DNA of 64,000 nt from Galaxea fascicularis. Its lineage: Eukaryota; Cnidaria; Anthozoa; Scleractinia; Euphylliidae. Under the pieces are notes generated by a model, which saw only the letters and a program-made list of their open reading frames with translations, did not search any database and was not told where the DNA came from. Numbering within the stretch: the first letter of the stretch is position 1; each line of letters starts with the position of its first letter. This document shows, piece after piece, positions 1 to 9,784 of this stretch. The stretch covers positions 31,645,915-31,709,914 of the forward strand of contig OX419336.1 of assembly GCA_948470475.1 (NCBI GenBank), read 5' to 3'. Both the position numbers and the translations under genes were made by a program.

Positions 1-131
1 TGTTGGGGTTTCTTCATGGGGTTCTTGATTCAAGAGAAGTCACCATTTTCTTCCAGGAAAATCCAACATTGATAAGGGGGAGGGGGTCATGTCTAAAGTG
101 ATGCTACCTTCCCAACACTTTTGTCCAGGAT

Positions 132-222
132 TGTAGGTTGATTCTCAAATCCCTTTGTCTCTTAGCCTAATTATTCAAAATTAGCTTTAGGAGACAAAGG
201 AAATTGATTTTCAACCTAGGTT
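132..222. repeat. Imperfect hairpin repeat
   Basis: The segment around CCCTTTGTCTC near 151-162 is the imperfect reverse complement of GAGACAAAGG near 190-200, and pairing extends outward through GTAGGTTGA and TCAACCTA. This makes an inverted repeat of roughly 90 bp with a short AT-rich loop. A similar GAGACAAAGG inverted pair occurs in the palindromic element at 54714-54875, so both may belong to one MITE family. No coding potential is visible here. Confidence 0.55.
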
Positions 223-319
223 AAAAAATCTTTACCTGAATTTAATTTTTAACTGCAACATACTGCATCTAGGTGAATGATGCATATGAAAGAAATCATA
301 TGTGAACTGCAGATATCAA

Positions 320-437
320 ATCAAATGAAGAATGATCGTCGCAGTTATGATCGCAATTTTTGCAATATTATTGCAAAGGCTTCTTTACACAATTGCAAAA
401 TTGCAATCATAACTGCGACGATCATTCTTCATTTGAT
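320..437. repeat. Foldback copy of a SINE tail
   Basis: Two 37-bp arms, 320-356 and 401-437, are inverted copies of each other with about one mismatch; both carry GATCGTCGCAGTTATGAT or its complement. The left arm and the ~40 bp before it are shared with 12275-12360, where they adjoin a tRNA-like sequence. I read this as a head-to-head duplication of the tail of a tRNA-derived SINE. The short open frame across it (277-471) is an artefact of the repeat. Confidence 0.7.
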
Positions 438-1302
438 ACTGTATCTAACTAAAAATCTAACTAGAATCTAACTAATCTAACTAAAATAAATAATATTACA
501 AAGTTGACTAAAACTATTTCTGTAGCATTCTAAATGCTCTTAGTGACAGAACAATCCATAATGTGCACCCTCCCTGCACTTGAGACTTGGCCCTCACTGG
601 AAAAATGATAATGGACCAGCCTGATCCAGGGGTACCTTTCCTCATCCTGAACCCAAAGTATCTTCTCCAGCTTGTCAATCAATCAATCAATCAATCAATA
701 GATAAACTTAATTTTAGCTTGGACTGAAGAATATAGCACATAGGTGCTAATATCTCTGAGAAAAATATAAGTTACCAAAAATAAACTTATAGTAGGAATA
801 AATAACAGTAAATAATCGTTAATAAATAATACATTTGAGGTATATCTGAAACCAGCATGTTGACTTCACTACAGCAACTCAAATCCCTTGCTATTTTTTG
901 TATGTCCCCACCTACTTCAAAAATTAGTGACAGCCCTGGATTTATATTTTTTCTAAAATACACATGGATAATTATCATTCCAAGAATATTATAGCGTTGT
1001 GGCAGTTCTCAAATTATCAGTAAAATGCTCCACATTTTGGGAGCCAAAAATCGAAAGGATTGTTTTCCATGGGCAGTAGTTTTGACATGAGGCATCTGAA
1101 GTTTGGGCACGATTTCCACACAGCCCCATACATTATTAAGCTTATACATGCATCCTGTGACTCAAGCTCTCTTCGTTTTCGGAACAGGTTATATATAACA
1201 GTGATGCATGTAAGGGGACACTGATTAATGTATGGGGCTGTATCGAAATCTTTCCAATCAAAGAGCAAGGAATCTCTTAACAAATTCTATACGAATACAA
1301 AC
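438..1302. other. Intergenic or LTO1-intronic sequence with repeats
   Basis: No gene is supported here. It contains an (AATC)n run near 677-700 and a dispersed repeat at about 834-936 that is also found at 37289-37416. It also has an inverted pair of a GTATGGGGCTGT-type motif near 1120-1140 and 1228-1245; a related motif recurs at about 30482. If LTO1 continues to the left this stretch is its intron, but no further LTO1 exon could be recognised. Confidence 0.5.
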
Positions 1303-1536
1303 CTCGCCTCCAACTTCACAACCTTTTGACAAACCCAAGTGTCGACCGTCGTGAAGTCCTTTGTCTTTCCCATCGTCATAGCCTTCCTTAAAGCCTTTGT
1401 CGTAATATCTAGGAAGACGAAGGAATAAATGATTGTCTCGAACTCAATATAATGGAATCAGATGAGTATCAATGTACCTTTCCTCTAGAAAAACCACCGA
1501 GTCAAAAGCATCATCTATATCGTCTTTGCTGGCCAT
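1303..1536 (-). CDS. LTO1: LTO1 (ORAOV1) homologue, first two coding exons only
   Basis: LTO1 partners YAE1 as an adaptor that recruits the cytosolic Fe-S assembly machinery to the ABC protein ABCE1/Rli1 (family knowledge). Exon 1 is 1536-1478 (19 codons plus 2 nt, starting MASKDDIDDAF). Exon 2 is 1408-1303 and begins YYDKGFKEGYDDG. The splice sites are AG|GTACAT and CCTAG|ATAT, with a matching phase that rebuilds an Arg codon. Exon 2 holds the diagnostic deca-GX3 motif: eight glycines spaced every four residues. A GT donor follows at 1302-1301, so the gene continues leftward, but no later exon is recognisable down to base 1. It is therefore treated as 5'-partial in this window. The start lies in CCAAGATGGCC, close to the TISU consensus. 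The assignment rests on motif and spacing, not a search. Confidence 0.8.
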
Positions 1537-2685
1537 CTTGGATTTGCCTTCCCATATAGCATCGCAGGTGCAGTTATTCAGTTCGACGATAAACTTGTGG
1601 ACTGGACTTCACAAAACTGGAAAGATACACCACAGAGAGGACAACCTTTGTTTGAGTTGTCTAATTACTTTATTTACTATTCAAACCTACCCATCTATTC
1701 TTCCTATTGAAAAATCTTCTCGTGCTGATTTAAAACTAACCTACGAATACAGCCGAGGGTGTGTGACCGGAAGCGATGAGAGACGGTTGCCTTAGCAAAC
1801 TTCAGCAAACTTCCGCCAAACCGGTTTGTCTGCTCTAGTTCCCTTCATTCCAGGACACTGTATCGACAAAAATGCGCAGCTACAATAAAACTAATTCCAC
1901 GTTGTAGGCAATTGCGACGATTAACCTATACAGGGCTTACGGTATTCCGCGAAACGAAACGGAAAGGAATTTAAACGGGCTCCTGATTTAAAAAAGGAAT
2001 TTATTACACATGCAAGAGTGAACGATGGCACTAAGAATTATTCCCTCCCTGCGAAAAATGTCCTAGCAAGATCACTTGTTTCTCAAAATGCCAATAGCGG
2101 TCGATTGGTAATCGACGAAACAAGGCTTGCAAACTATTTTTATAGGCACTGTGCCATACAAATGGTCCATGGACCCGGTCCTTACCCAGTTTCAAGTGCC
2201 ATAATTTTTTCTGCAATTTACATCGTTGTTGTGGGGAGTAGGGTGGAGTGATTAAGTTTTATGTGTTATCATCACTTAATTTACTGTTGTGGTTCAAATG
2301 TTTGTGAGACATGACCGCCCAAGAAATTGAAATTAGACTGCGTAGCAAGTGGAAAGGGAGGAGGGAGGGGAAGGGAGGTGGGAAAAATACGCAGGCTAAA
2401 TATAAATCAAATGATAATTTTCCCAGTAGTCAGATGACAACATCAACCGCAATATCTGAGATCTCTGGTGTAACCGGCGAGCAGGCCCAATCGCTCCTAT
2501 GTTTTCTTACGTTGCGTCGTTTGGCGCTTCCTTCCTAGCCTGCGAGCAAGCTCTCCACTGGGGTCTCACGCGAGATTTTCCACGGACAATTCATCAGCTA
2601 TAGGTAATAAAATCATTCAAGTGTATATCAACATGTAATTAATGGATAAGATAACTATTATTAAAAATATACTTAACGCTGCTTT
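1537..2685. other. Intergenic sequence upstream of LTO1
   Basis: No convincing gene is present. The open frames at 1472-1795 and 2018-2251 lack domain features, and the first is antisense to LTO1 exon 1. A dyad GGTCCATGGACC near 2164 and a G-rich stretch near 2350-2385 are the only notable features. The LTO1 promoter should lie just above 1536. Confidence 0.5.
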
Positions 2686-2965
2686 CCACGAATGCCGTGC
2701 CTCAACGTCGGTACTTCTTTAATTAAACTCTTAAATAACCCAAAGGACTCTGCTTGTCTTACGTCACGAGGAAGACTGTTCCATAGAGTGGCGCCACTAT
2801 AGCTGAAGCTATTGTTATAATAGTTTGTGCTCGGCATTGGAACATTAAGCTTATTCTCAGAGTCTCTTAGGTTATACGCAGTTTCTCGCCTTTCAAATTT
2901 AGAACATAAATAGTCTGGAACTAAACCGTGCAGAGACTTATAAACATTGTGGCTCTTTGTATTTG
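2686..2965 (-). pseudogene. Non-LTR retrotransposon (LINE) C-terminal remnant
   Basis: Reading the minus strand gives an open stretch with YKSLHGLVPDYLCSKFERRE, then YSGATLWNSLPRDVRQAES, then FKSLIKEVPT. This is the typical C-terminal tail after the reverse transcriptase of CR1/L2/RTE-like LINEs (variants of the LWNSLP motif occur across animals). Upstream palm motifs are absent, so this is a 5'-truncated dead copy, which is normal for LINE insertions. It has no relation to neighbouring host genes. Confidence 0.75.
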
Positions 2966-4474
2966 CTGCTGAGAAGCTAGGTTTTTATTTCCTTCTATTA
3001 AGTTTGAGAAAAAATGTTCCAAATTGGCTATTATCAATAATTTGTAGACAACGGGGATAAGCGAGGACTGTTTGGTAAAAAACAAGAGAAGAATCCTCGT
3101 CGGGACTTAGATTACTGGCCGCCTAACAGGAGATGACCGCTTAAAAAAATACGGGTTTGACTGTAAGAAATCTAAATCTTAATCAAGGCTTTAGCGGATT
3201 TCTATTTAGGATATCAGATTTGATTTTTAACGCATTTACTCTACTTTGCTGCTATTCAGCCTAAATGTGGACTGCTGGCCGTGAGAGACGTCTGCTATAA
3301 GCAGCGAAGCTATCACAATTGGCGTCAATATTAGAGCAACCGAATTATGTAAGCCTAGAGGTAGTCCGTCTAAACTCTATGCTCTACTTCCCTTTAAGGC
3401 CCCCTTAAACGGTTTCAACATTTGACGGATGTTGGTCGAATGTTGGATGCAAAAACAAAGTTGTGCAGTGTTAACCTCAGAGATGCGAGAACGATTGCAA
3501 ACGGCATAATTGGAATTTTAATGAATAAACAGCGTAAACAGATCTACCGAAAAATTGTCACTGGTGAATTAATTTGTGACATTGAAGGATGACTAGCCGC
3601 TAAAGAAGCCGAAATCTTCGACACTCCCAACAGATAATTTACGTGAAAGGAGCGTAAAAGTACAACTTCTAGTATGTAAAAAACATGACAAGTTTAGAAG
3701 AAAACGACAGAGCTGGTGGCGTATGTAAAACAGTTTGAACTTATGACAACCTTGAAAAGCTCGCATAACAAGTAACGTAACTTGAACAATTTTCATGCCA
3801 CCGGAACAGTAACTCTTCAGTTTTCACTGCTTTGGTTGTCAGACAGAAAATTGTCATAAGGCTGAGCGAAACGCATCTCTAACATATTCAGTGATAATTG
3901 GTTCAGTAATGGTAAGAACTAGTCAACTAGATTTCTTAGATTTTTTTTTTTTTTTTTTGGGGGGGGGAATTGAATTGAATACGGGTTGTTTGGCCTGCAG
4001 CAACTTCAGTTCAAAGGGGGCAAGTTAGCCGGGTACGCCACTGTTTGTTTTGTTTTGTTTTCCGAAAGAAATTATATACGTAACCATCTCGCCTCCGACA
4101 TCGGTCATGGCCAGAAATCTCGGACATCACATTTCGTGCGACTTACATTCACGCTGTCGCGTAATGGCCTTAACCGCTGATTTCAGCAGTGACCTCCGGG
4201 CTCGTATTTTTACGTGAAATGAACGCCGCTGGCTGAAGGTATTGCCAAAACGAACAATGGCCGACAAAATCCACGAAAAATGCTATCGAACGATGCTTTT
4301 TGAGGGACATTTGAGGCATATTTGGCCGAGATATCGCTTGTTGAACTTCGAGCACGAACTTCCAGTTTACATGTATTGTACCTCGCAGCTTTACTTTTTT
4401 TTTTAGTATCGAAGTGGAACGGGTTAGTTTTCTTGAATCTCCTCAAGAATCACGTTGTTTTTAATAGGAAGTGT
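2966..4474. other. Intergenic sequence, no gene seen
   Basis: No supported gene. There is a poly-T/poly-G run near 3940-3968. Several short overlapping frames (3593-3796, 3986-4180, 4170-4446) have no recognisable motif and overlap one another on opposite strands, as expected for chance. Confidence 0.5.
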
Positions 4475-4944
4475 CTAGATACCCGGCAGCCGGGAAGTGT
4501 TTTCAAAAAACTAGATACCCGGCAGTCAGAAATTTTGACCAGTTTTCTTGAAATAGCTCGTTTAATTCCTCTAAGAACATAAGATATTTGTTTAGAAATC
4601 TCAAGCGATTATAAATATTGCCTTGGGTTAAAAGTAGAAGCGACTGTCGAGCTTGGGTATAGAGTGAAATCTCAATGTTTTTGACACTTAGAAAATATTC
4701 AAGTTCTGACACACTAAGTCAACTCCCAATGAATATCCACAGAAATTATCAACGAAACCTCGCCAGAGTATTTCGTGTTTGTTCAGAAATGCCAAGCGAT
4801 TCTAAATAAAGGTTTCGTATTGTTGTGGACAAATTCTCCGCGCTTGCATTAAGCATATTATTTTGAATCTTGACTCACGGGTACGCGGTTTTCAAAATAC
4901 TAGACGCCCGGCAGTCGGAGAATTTCCGACTGCCAGGCATCTAG
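4475..4944. mobile_element. MITE-like element with repeated ACCCGGCAG termini
   Basis: The left end CTAGATACCCGGCAG (4475) is mirrored at the right end by GACTGCCAGGCATCTAG (to 4944). The motif recurs internally near 4511 and, as CTAGACGCCCGGCAG, near 4902. The right copy also forms a local hairpin, GTCGGAGAATTTCCGAC. The element is about 470 bp and non-coding. Family and target duplication were not determined. Confidence 0.55.
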
Positions 4945-5732
4945 TATCGTGATCTTATTTCATTTTGTACGGTTTTTAGCAGCCGAAAAGCAAGGTACGT
5001 TTACAAGCTGAAGATCAGTTTTTTTTCATTTTTCAAATAGCGATTTAACTGCATTGTATGACTCGATTTTGGCAAATTACATAGCGACTTTAGATTTCTA
5101 ATTATTTCCTATCAAATATGCTATCTTCGCTTCTTTTTTCACGGATTTACAAGGGTTTGACTGGATCTGAAGTTGCAAATTGGCATCGTTCCGAAAGCAA
5201 GGTATGGAATTCGTTTTTCCGGTAGATTTTTTAACCACAATATCGCTGAAATGTCTTGGAATAATGTTCGATTTTGGCAAATGGAAAAAAGGTGTTAATT
5301 GTGCTTGTATTTTCTGTAACTCCATCGCCTCTCATATAAAGCTTTGTAATTTCGTTTTTGTTATCGATTGGGAAACGCCGCTACTGCCGTGCGGGCTCAA
5401 GTGTCCGAAATTTCTGGCCATGGTTTGCTTATATTTAGATGATCAATCAATTCTTTTTTTCGTCATTCGAGAACAAACTAATGAGCTGCAAAGAGAATTT
5501 CATTGTGTAGTAAACACGACTGAGTTCTCCGCGCATGTTCTTCAAGAGTTGTTTTAATTAAACGCAGACGTGGTAGTCCAAAGTGCAACTCCTTTACTTG
5601 AAAAATCTTGAAAGAAAGATGACGAATAAACAAAAGTAGAATATAATGGCATGACCGAAACGGGATTGACATTTTCAATTTCGCAACAGTTGTGAGAATA
5701 GTAAGATAGTCTTCCAGTTCCCAACATTCGCG
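4945..5732. other. Upstream region of the fibrinogen-domain gene
   Basis: The promoter and 5'UTR of the gene starting at 5733 should lie here. A 125-codon open frame (5180-5557) has no signal peptide, domain or family motif that I recognise, and I do not call it a gene. No clear TATA box was identified. Confidence 0.4.
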
Positions 5733-8582
5733 ATGTATTCTGCCGCCACCTCAAGTTGGTTTCCGCGGTTGATATTCATTCTCGCTGCCCTCCATTCAGC
5801 CCAATCAGGCAACAATAACAAGGGAACAACTGTCTCGGCTTCTTATAATTGCCACAATGTGTATAATTACAACACCTTCAGCACGCGGCCCTACAAAGAG
5901 ATCAAACTCCTCTTGCAAGAGATGAAACTGCAACTGGTCGATCTTCAGCTGAAAATCGGAAAATTGACCGGAAACCAAAGTACGGTTAAAGGTAATATGG
6001 TGGCCTAGAGCTGCCATAAGGATTTTCGGTGTTTTTCCATCTTTTTCCTTTTATAATATATTTTATTTTACTTATTTAGTTTGTTTTATTTGTTTTATTC
6101 CATTTCAATCGTTTTAATTTATTTTATTTCATTTTCAAAAACAATTTATTATAGAAGTAAACTGAAATCAAAGAAAAACTGTTTGTCTGAAATGTAATTT
6201 AATTCAAAGTAAAATCAAATGAAAACAAATGAAAATAAAAGCAAATGAAAATTTTGACACGGTGGCCTAAAACTGCCATAGACCAAGATGCTTTGGGTTC
6301 GGAGTTTACTTCCAAGATGGCGGCAGCAAGAATAAGGAACGATTCTTGGAAAGAGGACTCAAACTTGAGAGAGAAGCTGAAAGATTATGTGACAGAAGGT
6401 CTTCGCCGCGAGGAGATTTTAAATTTTATGTTACGGGATTTCGATTGCTATCCTTGGAGCGTAAGAACTTTAGATAGACGTCTTCGATACTTTGATATAA
6501 GATACACGGATACCGATGTCGCAGTGGCTTGCCTGAATCCTCCGCTTCCTAGCACATCTTTTTCAATCACAAACTCCACCTTTTGGGGGAGAAGTGACCA
6601 GCTGATATTTTCTAAATCGAATGAATAAACCTCAAGAACGGAAACCGCTTCATTTGGCTTAACAAGCTTCCCAAGCTTCATCATATGGGAAATGGACAAA
6701 CTCTTCGGAAATAGCTGTTTGGCATTAGACGAACCCGTGCTTTGTGTCCTGTTTTCTGGATTCTTGCGGCTTGGACGCGGAGGAGTTACAGGTTCACTAA
6801 CGCACTGCTGTCTACTCGAACTCGATGCATATTCGTCTTCCAACTGCCAGGTAGGTGAACTGGATGACTTGATAAATCTTACGTGGATCACCTTGAAATC
6901 GGGTATGTGCTTCATTGAGTGACAAGATGGTCCCTGCTCACCAGCCAAAATATCACATGACAAGGCCTTGCGTTCTAATGAAGATGAAAAATGTTTTTCG
7001 CAAGCTGCTTTGATCCCTTCAGTGGAGAGTTCCTCCTCATCGTACCGCACGAACTCACGTGGCCCTACTCGAGTATATTTTTGGGCTTTCCCGGATACTT
7101 CTGAGCTCAGTCTCTGCACTACTAATTCTTGTCTCTCAAGAATGTTACCTTTTTCGTTTTTCTTCCCACCGCCATCTCCAGTTTTACGCCTCTTTGCTTT
7201 CATCTCGTTCTTAAAAGTACCCCAAGATTTCTTTTTCCTGTCCGCCATATTGTTTTGTTGTGGGTAAACTGCGCCCCCAAAGCATCTTGGTCTATGGCAG
7301 TTTTAGGCCACCGTGTCAAAATTTTCATTTGCTTTTATTTTCATTTGTTTTCATTTGATTTTACTTTCAATTAAATTACATTTCAGACAAACAGTTTTTC
7401 TTTGATTTCATTTTACTTCTATAATAAATTGTTTTTGAAAATGAAATAAAATAAATTAAAACGATTGAAATGGAATAAAACAAATAAAACAAACTAAATA
7501 AGTAAAATAAAATATATTATAAAAGGAAAAAGATGAAAAAACACCGAAAATCCTTATGGCAGCTCTAGGCCACCATAAAGGTAACAAAAATTCTAGAAAA
7601 TTCGCGCTTTCACCGTAATGCGAATAAGCTGTGAAGTTTTATTTCAGAATTTCAACAGCGCCGACTGTAAGTCTCTTTTACTTTTTAATTTTTTTATTTT
7701 CAGCTTACAAGAACTGTGCCGAACTGTACAAATCTGGTTCAAAAATCAGTGGTGTTTACAAAATCGACCCTGATGGTTCGGGTGCGTTTGATGTGTACTG
7801 TGACCAGAAAACAGCCGGTGGGGGGTGGACTGTGTTTCAGAAGAGACTGGACGGCTCGGTCAATTTCTACCGCGGCTGGAACGATTACAAACGTGGCTTT
7901 GGAAAGCTGAATGGGGAGTTTTGGCTTGGATTGGACAAGATAAACCGACTGACAAACAGCGGACGATTCAAGCTCCGTGTGGACCTGACGGATACGAAAG
8001 GAAAGACTGCTTATGCCATGTACAGTGGCTTTGCTGTTGGAAGCGAGAAGACTAAGTACAAGCTGAACGTTGGAACTTACTCTGGTGAGCTTTTGAAAAT
8101 TCAACGCCTTGGCCTCCCTTATTCCTCCCTGGGGAAGGAAAAGAGAGAACCCTGCAACGAATTCAAAACAAGCCATAATCATGCTGAAACGCTATCTAGA
8201 TGAGTAGTCTGCGTCTATAATTTGGTGAAATAAATTTGAAACACAACCCATCAGATTACTTTTCCCAGATGCATTGTTTACATTGTTTATTTGATAAATT
8301 TATAATTTCCTTTCTTTAGGAACTGCTGGGGATTCTCTTTCTTATCATCGTGGCTCCCCTTTTTCAACTAAAGATAAGGACAATGACAGTTATTCAAAAA
8401 ACTGTGCAGTGCAGTTTAAGGGAGCCTGGTGGTACAAAAGCTGTCATAACTCCAATCTGAACGGCTTGTATCGTCACGGGAAGCACTCGTCTTTCGCTGA
8501 TGGCGTCAACTGGTATCACTGGAAAGGACATTACTACTCTGCTAAGAGAGCTGAGATGAAGATCAGACCAGAAAATTTCTAA
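5733..8582 (+). CDS. Secreted fibrinogen C-terminal domain protein (ficolin/ryncolin/tenascin-like)
   Basis: Three exons, 5733-5991, 7704-8084 and 8320-8582, join in matching phases (AAAG|GTAA, TTTCAG|CT, TCTG|GTGAGC, TTTAG|GA) into about 300 residues. Residues 1 to ~25 form a hydrophobic signal peptide. Residues ~50-85 are a heptad-like helix ([20 protein letters not shown]) suited to oligomerisation. From KNCAELY (~89) to the end is a complete fibrinogen C-terminal domain with its four cysteines (NCAELY, VYCDQK, KNCAVQ, KSCHNS). It also has the [20 protein letters not shown] core and a calcium-site-like STKDKDND. Such proteins bind glycans or acetylated ligands in invertebrate immunity or adhesion (family knowledge); the ligand here is unknown. 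Intron 1 contains the element at 5996-7575, inserted across the exon-1 splice donor. AATAAA follows at 8709. Confidence 0.9.
6317..6525 (+). pseudogene. N-terminal fragment of integrase-type (DDE) transposon protein
   Basis: From ATG 6317 the frame encodes about 70 residues: a basic start (MAAARIRND), then [20 protein letters not shown] and [19 protein letters not shown] recognise this as the helix-turn-helix-like N-terminal region of cnidarian and fish proteins that continue into a DDE integrase core. Here the frame passes into sequence antisense to the kinase fragment at about 6525 and ends at 6628, so the catalytic core is gone. The start sits in CAAGATGGCGGC, a full match to the TISU/YY1 start consensus. 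The family is assigned by pattern recall; a profile search would settle it. Confidence 0.6.
6527..7248 (-). pseudogene. Alpha-kinase gene fragment (N-terminal exon)
   Basis: The minus frame from ATG 7248 encodes a lysine-rich start ([12 protein letters not shown]), a middle with [19 protein letters not shown] and GEQGPSC, a Ser/Pro-rich linker, and finally [18 protein letters not shown]. The last segment matches the opening beta strands and GSGGFR loop at the start of the atypical alpha-kinase catalytic domain (MHCK/eEF2K/vWKA group). All later catalytic elements are missing: the frame continues to 6448 through sequence antisense to the integrase fragment. This is a truncated first exon without kinase activity. 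It converges on the integrase fragment, and the junction lies near 6525. The upstream inverted repeat probably supplies its promoter. Confidence 0.65.
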
Positions 8583-8708
8583 GCTGCTGTCTTTTGATCT
8601 TGATAGCTAGTCTTGGTTACGTAAAAAGTCATTCTGCTTAGAACAGATACAGGAATAGTATAGAATCAAATGGTTCAGTTTTTCATGTAAGCTGGATGCT
8701 TCCGGGTG

Positions 8709-8714
8709 AATAAA
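8709..8714 (+). terminator. Polyadenylation signal AATAAA
   Basis: A canonical hexamer 127 bp after the stop codon of the fibrinogen-domain gene, with a TG-rich stretch about 20-40 bp further on (TCTGTGTTGAG). This is the expected arrangement for the 3' end of that transcript. Confidence 0.6.
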
Positions 8715-9446
8715 ACCATCTCAGTGTGAACTAAATTTCTGTGTTGAGAGTTATCTTAATTTGACTTTCGCTCAGTACCGGTTTCTCTTTCTAGACAATA
8801 AATTTTTCACATTGGAGAGGCAGGCTTAAAATCATTCGTAACAGAACCGAAGAACGGTAGTTAAGTCTAGTGAAACCGAAGTAAAACTAGTGTAAAGCAG
8901 ACCACAGAGGAAATTTTATTTTGTCAACGATGCGTGAAAATCACAGATTACAATGGTGACTACAAGTGGAGTCTTGTGACCCTTAAAACATTTCACAACT
9001 AGCCTTTATATTGATATACATGATAGTCGGAGGCGAATATCATATGCGACCCACTGACTTGTTTTTAAAAAAGTCCAATGCTATGAGGCAACTGACTTAT
9101 TTTCTATACAATCCCTATACACCATAACCCTTCAATCCCCAAGAGTGACCAATGTTTAATTTCTCCCTTAGTGACACTGCTCAATCAAACATAAAGGTTA
9201 TGAGAAAAAAGGAAGTGATCAAGAAGTTACAAAAGGCTTGATTGTTCGATAAATCCTCCTCTTCATTACCAAAGCAAATGTGGGTAGAACAGTGTGGAGA
9301 ATATGCATGCTGATTCTCTTTGCTTCATCCTCGACACTCTACTGAAGTGGTTAATTTTGCTATTTTGTCTTATACAGGGATCACACTAGAGAGTCTGGAG
9401 GTAAATTTGAACATCAACAAAGAAAAAAACATAGATTGGCTGCATA
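8715..9446. other. Intergenic sequence with a dispersed repeat
   Basis: No gene is seen. Between about 9116 and 9330 lies a repeat containing AAAGGTTATGAGAAAAAAGG and GTGTGGAGAATATGCATGCT. A diverged second copy lies at about 32555-32765, where the same blocks occur in the same order. It is non-coding and of unassigned family. Confidence 0.5.
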
Positions 9447-9650
9447 CTGTGAAAATCCAAAAACCGTGAACACTAGAAATATTTGTGAAATGTTGTGTTT
9501 CAAGTGAAAAGCCAATCACGCACCAGAAAACTAAAACCGCAATCAGTAACGGTAATTAGTTTGTGGTTTCATGTCGCTTCTGATTGGTTGTTGCTAAATT
9601 GAAAATGTCAAAGTGAAATCAAAGTGTTCACAGTTTTTGGATTCCCACTG
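9447..9650. mobile_element. MITE with TA flanks, Tc1/pogo-like ends
   Basis: The left end CTGTGAAAATCCAAAAAC and the right end, whose complement is CAGTGGGAATCCAAAAAC, form terminal inverted repeats around a ~200-bp non-coding core. A TA dinucleotide flanks each side, as in Tc1/mariner/pogo-type elements. The resemblance is to ends only; no transposase is present. Confidence 0.6.
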
Positions 9651-9784
9651 TATACTGGGATACATTTTGAAGTTATTTAGCACTTTTAACAAGACGTGAG
9701 CCTCTGGGATAAACATATTCGAATTTTTAGCCGTGTACCATTTTGTGGTTTGAAAGTGCTAGTAGGTCTTGATAGCAACAGGCA

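Larger units (their letters stand above)
5996..7575. mobile_element. DNA transposon derivative with ~0.33-kb inverted repeats carrying integrase and alpha-kinase fragments
   Basis: The left arm, 5996 to ~6322, and the right arm, ~7244-7575, are inverted copies that run from the TGGTGGCC terminus to a start-codon context ATGGCGG. The terminal motif GGTGGCCTAGAGCTGCCATA recurs subterminally as GGTGGCCTAAAACTGCCATA near 6260, and mirrored near 7290-7310. The flanks share TAAAGGTAA (5987-5995 and 7576-7584), so the target duplication is 7-9 bp depending on how the terminal TA is assigned. Inside are two truncated genes facing each other. The insertion point is the donor site of exon 1 of the fibrinogen gene, and each duplicate copy contains GGTAA. 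No catalytic domain survives, so this copy is non-autonomous. Confidence 0.85.

Noticed and set aside
5180..5557. 125-codon open frame upstream of the fibrinogen gene
   Set aside because: No domain, signal or family similarity; AT-rich composition; no splice or promoter support. It could be chance or 5'UTR.
7739..8182. 147-codon minus frame over the fibrinogen domain
   Set aside because: It is the antisense shadow of conserved coding exon 2.
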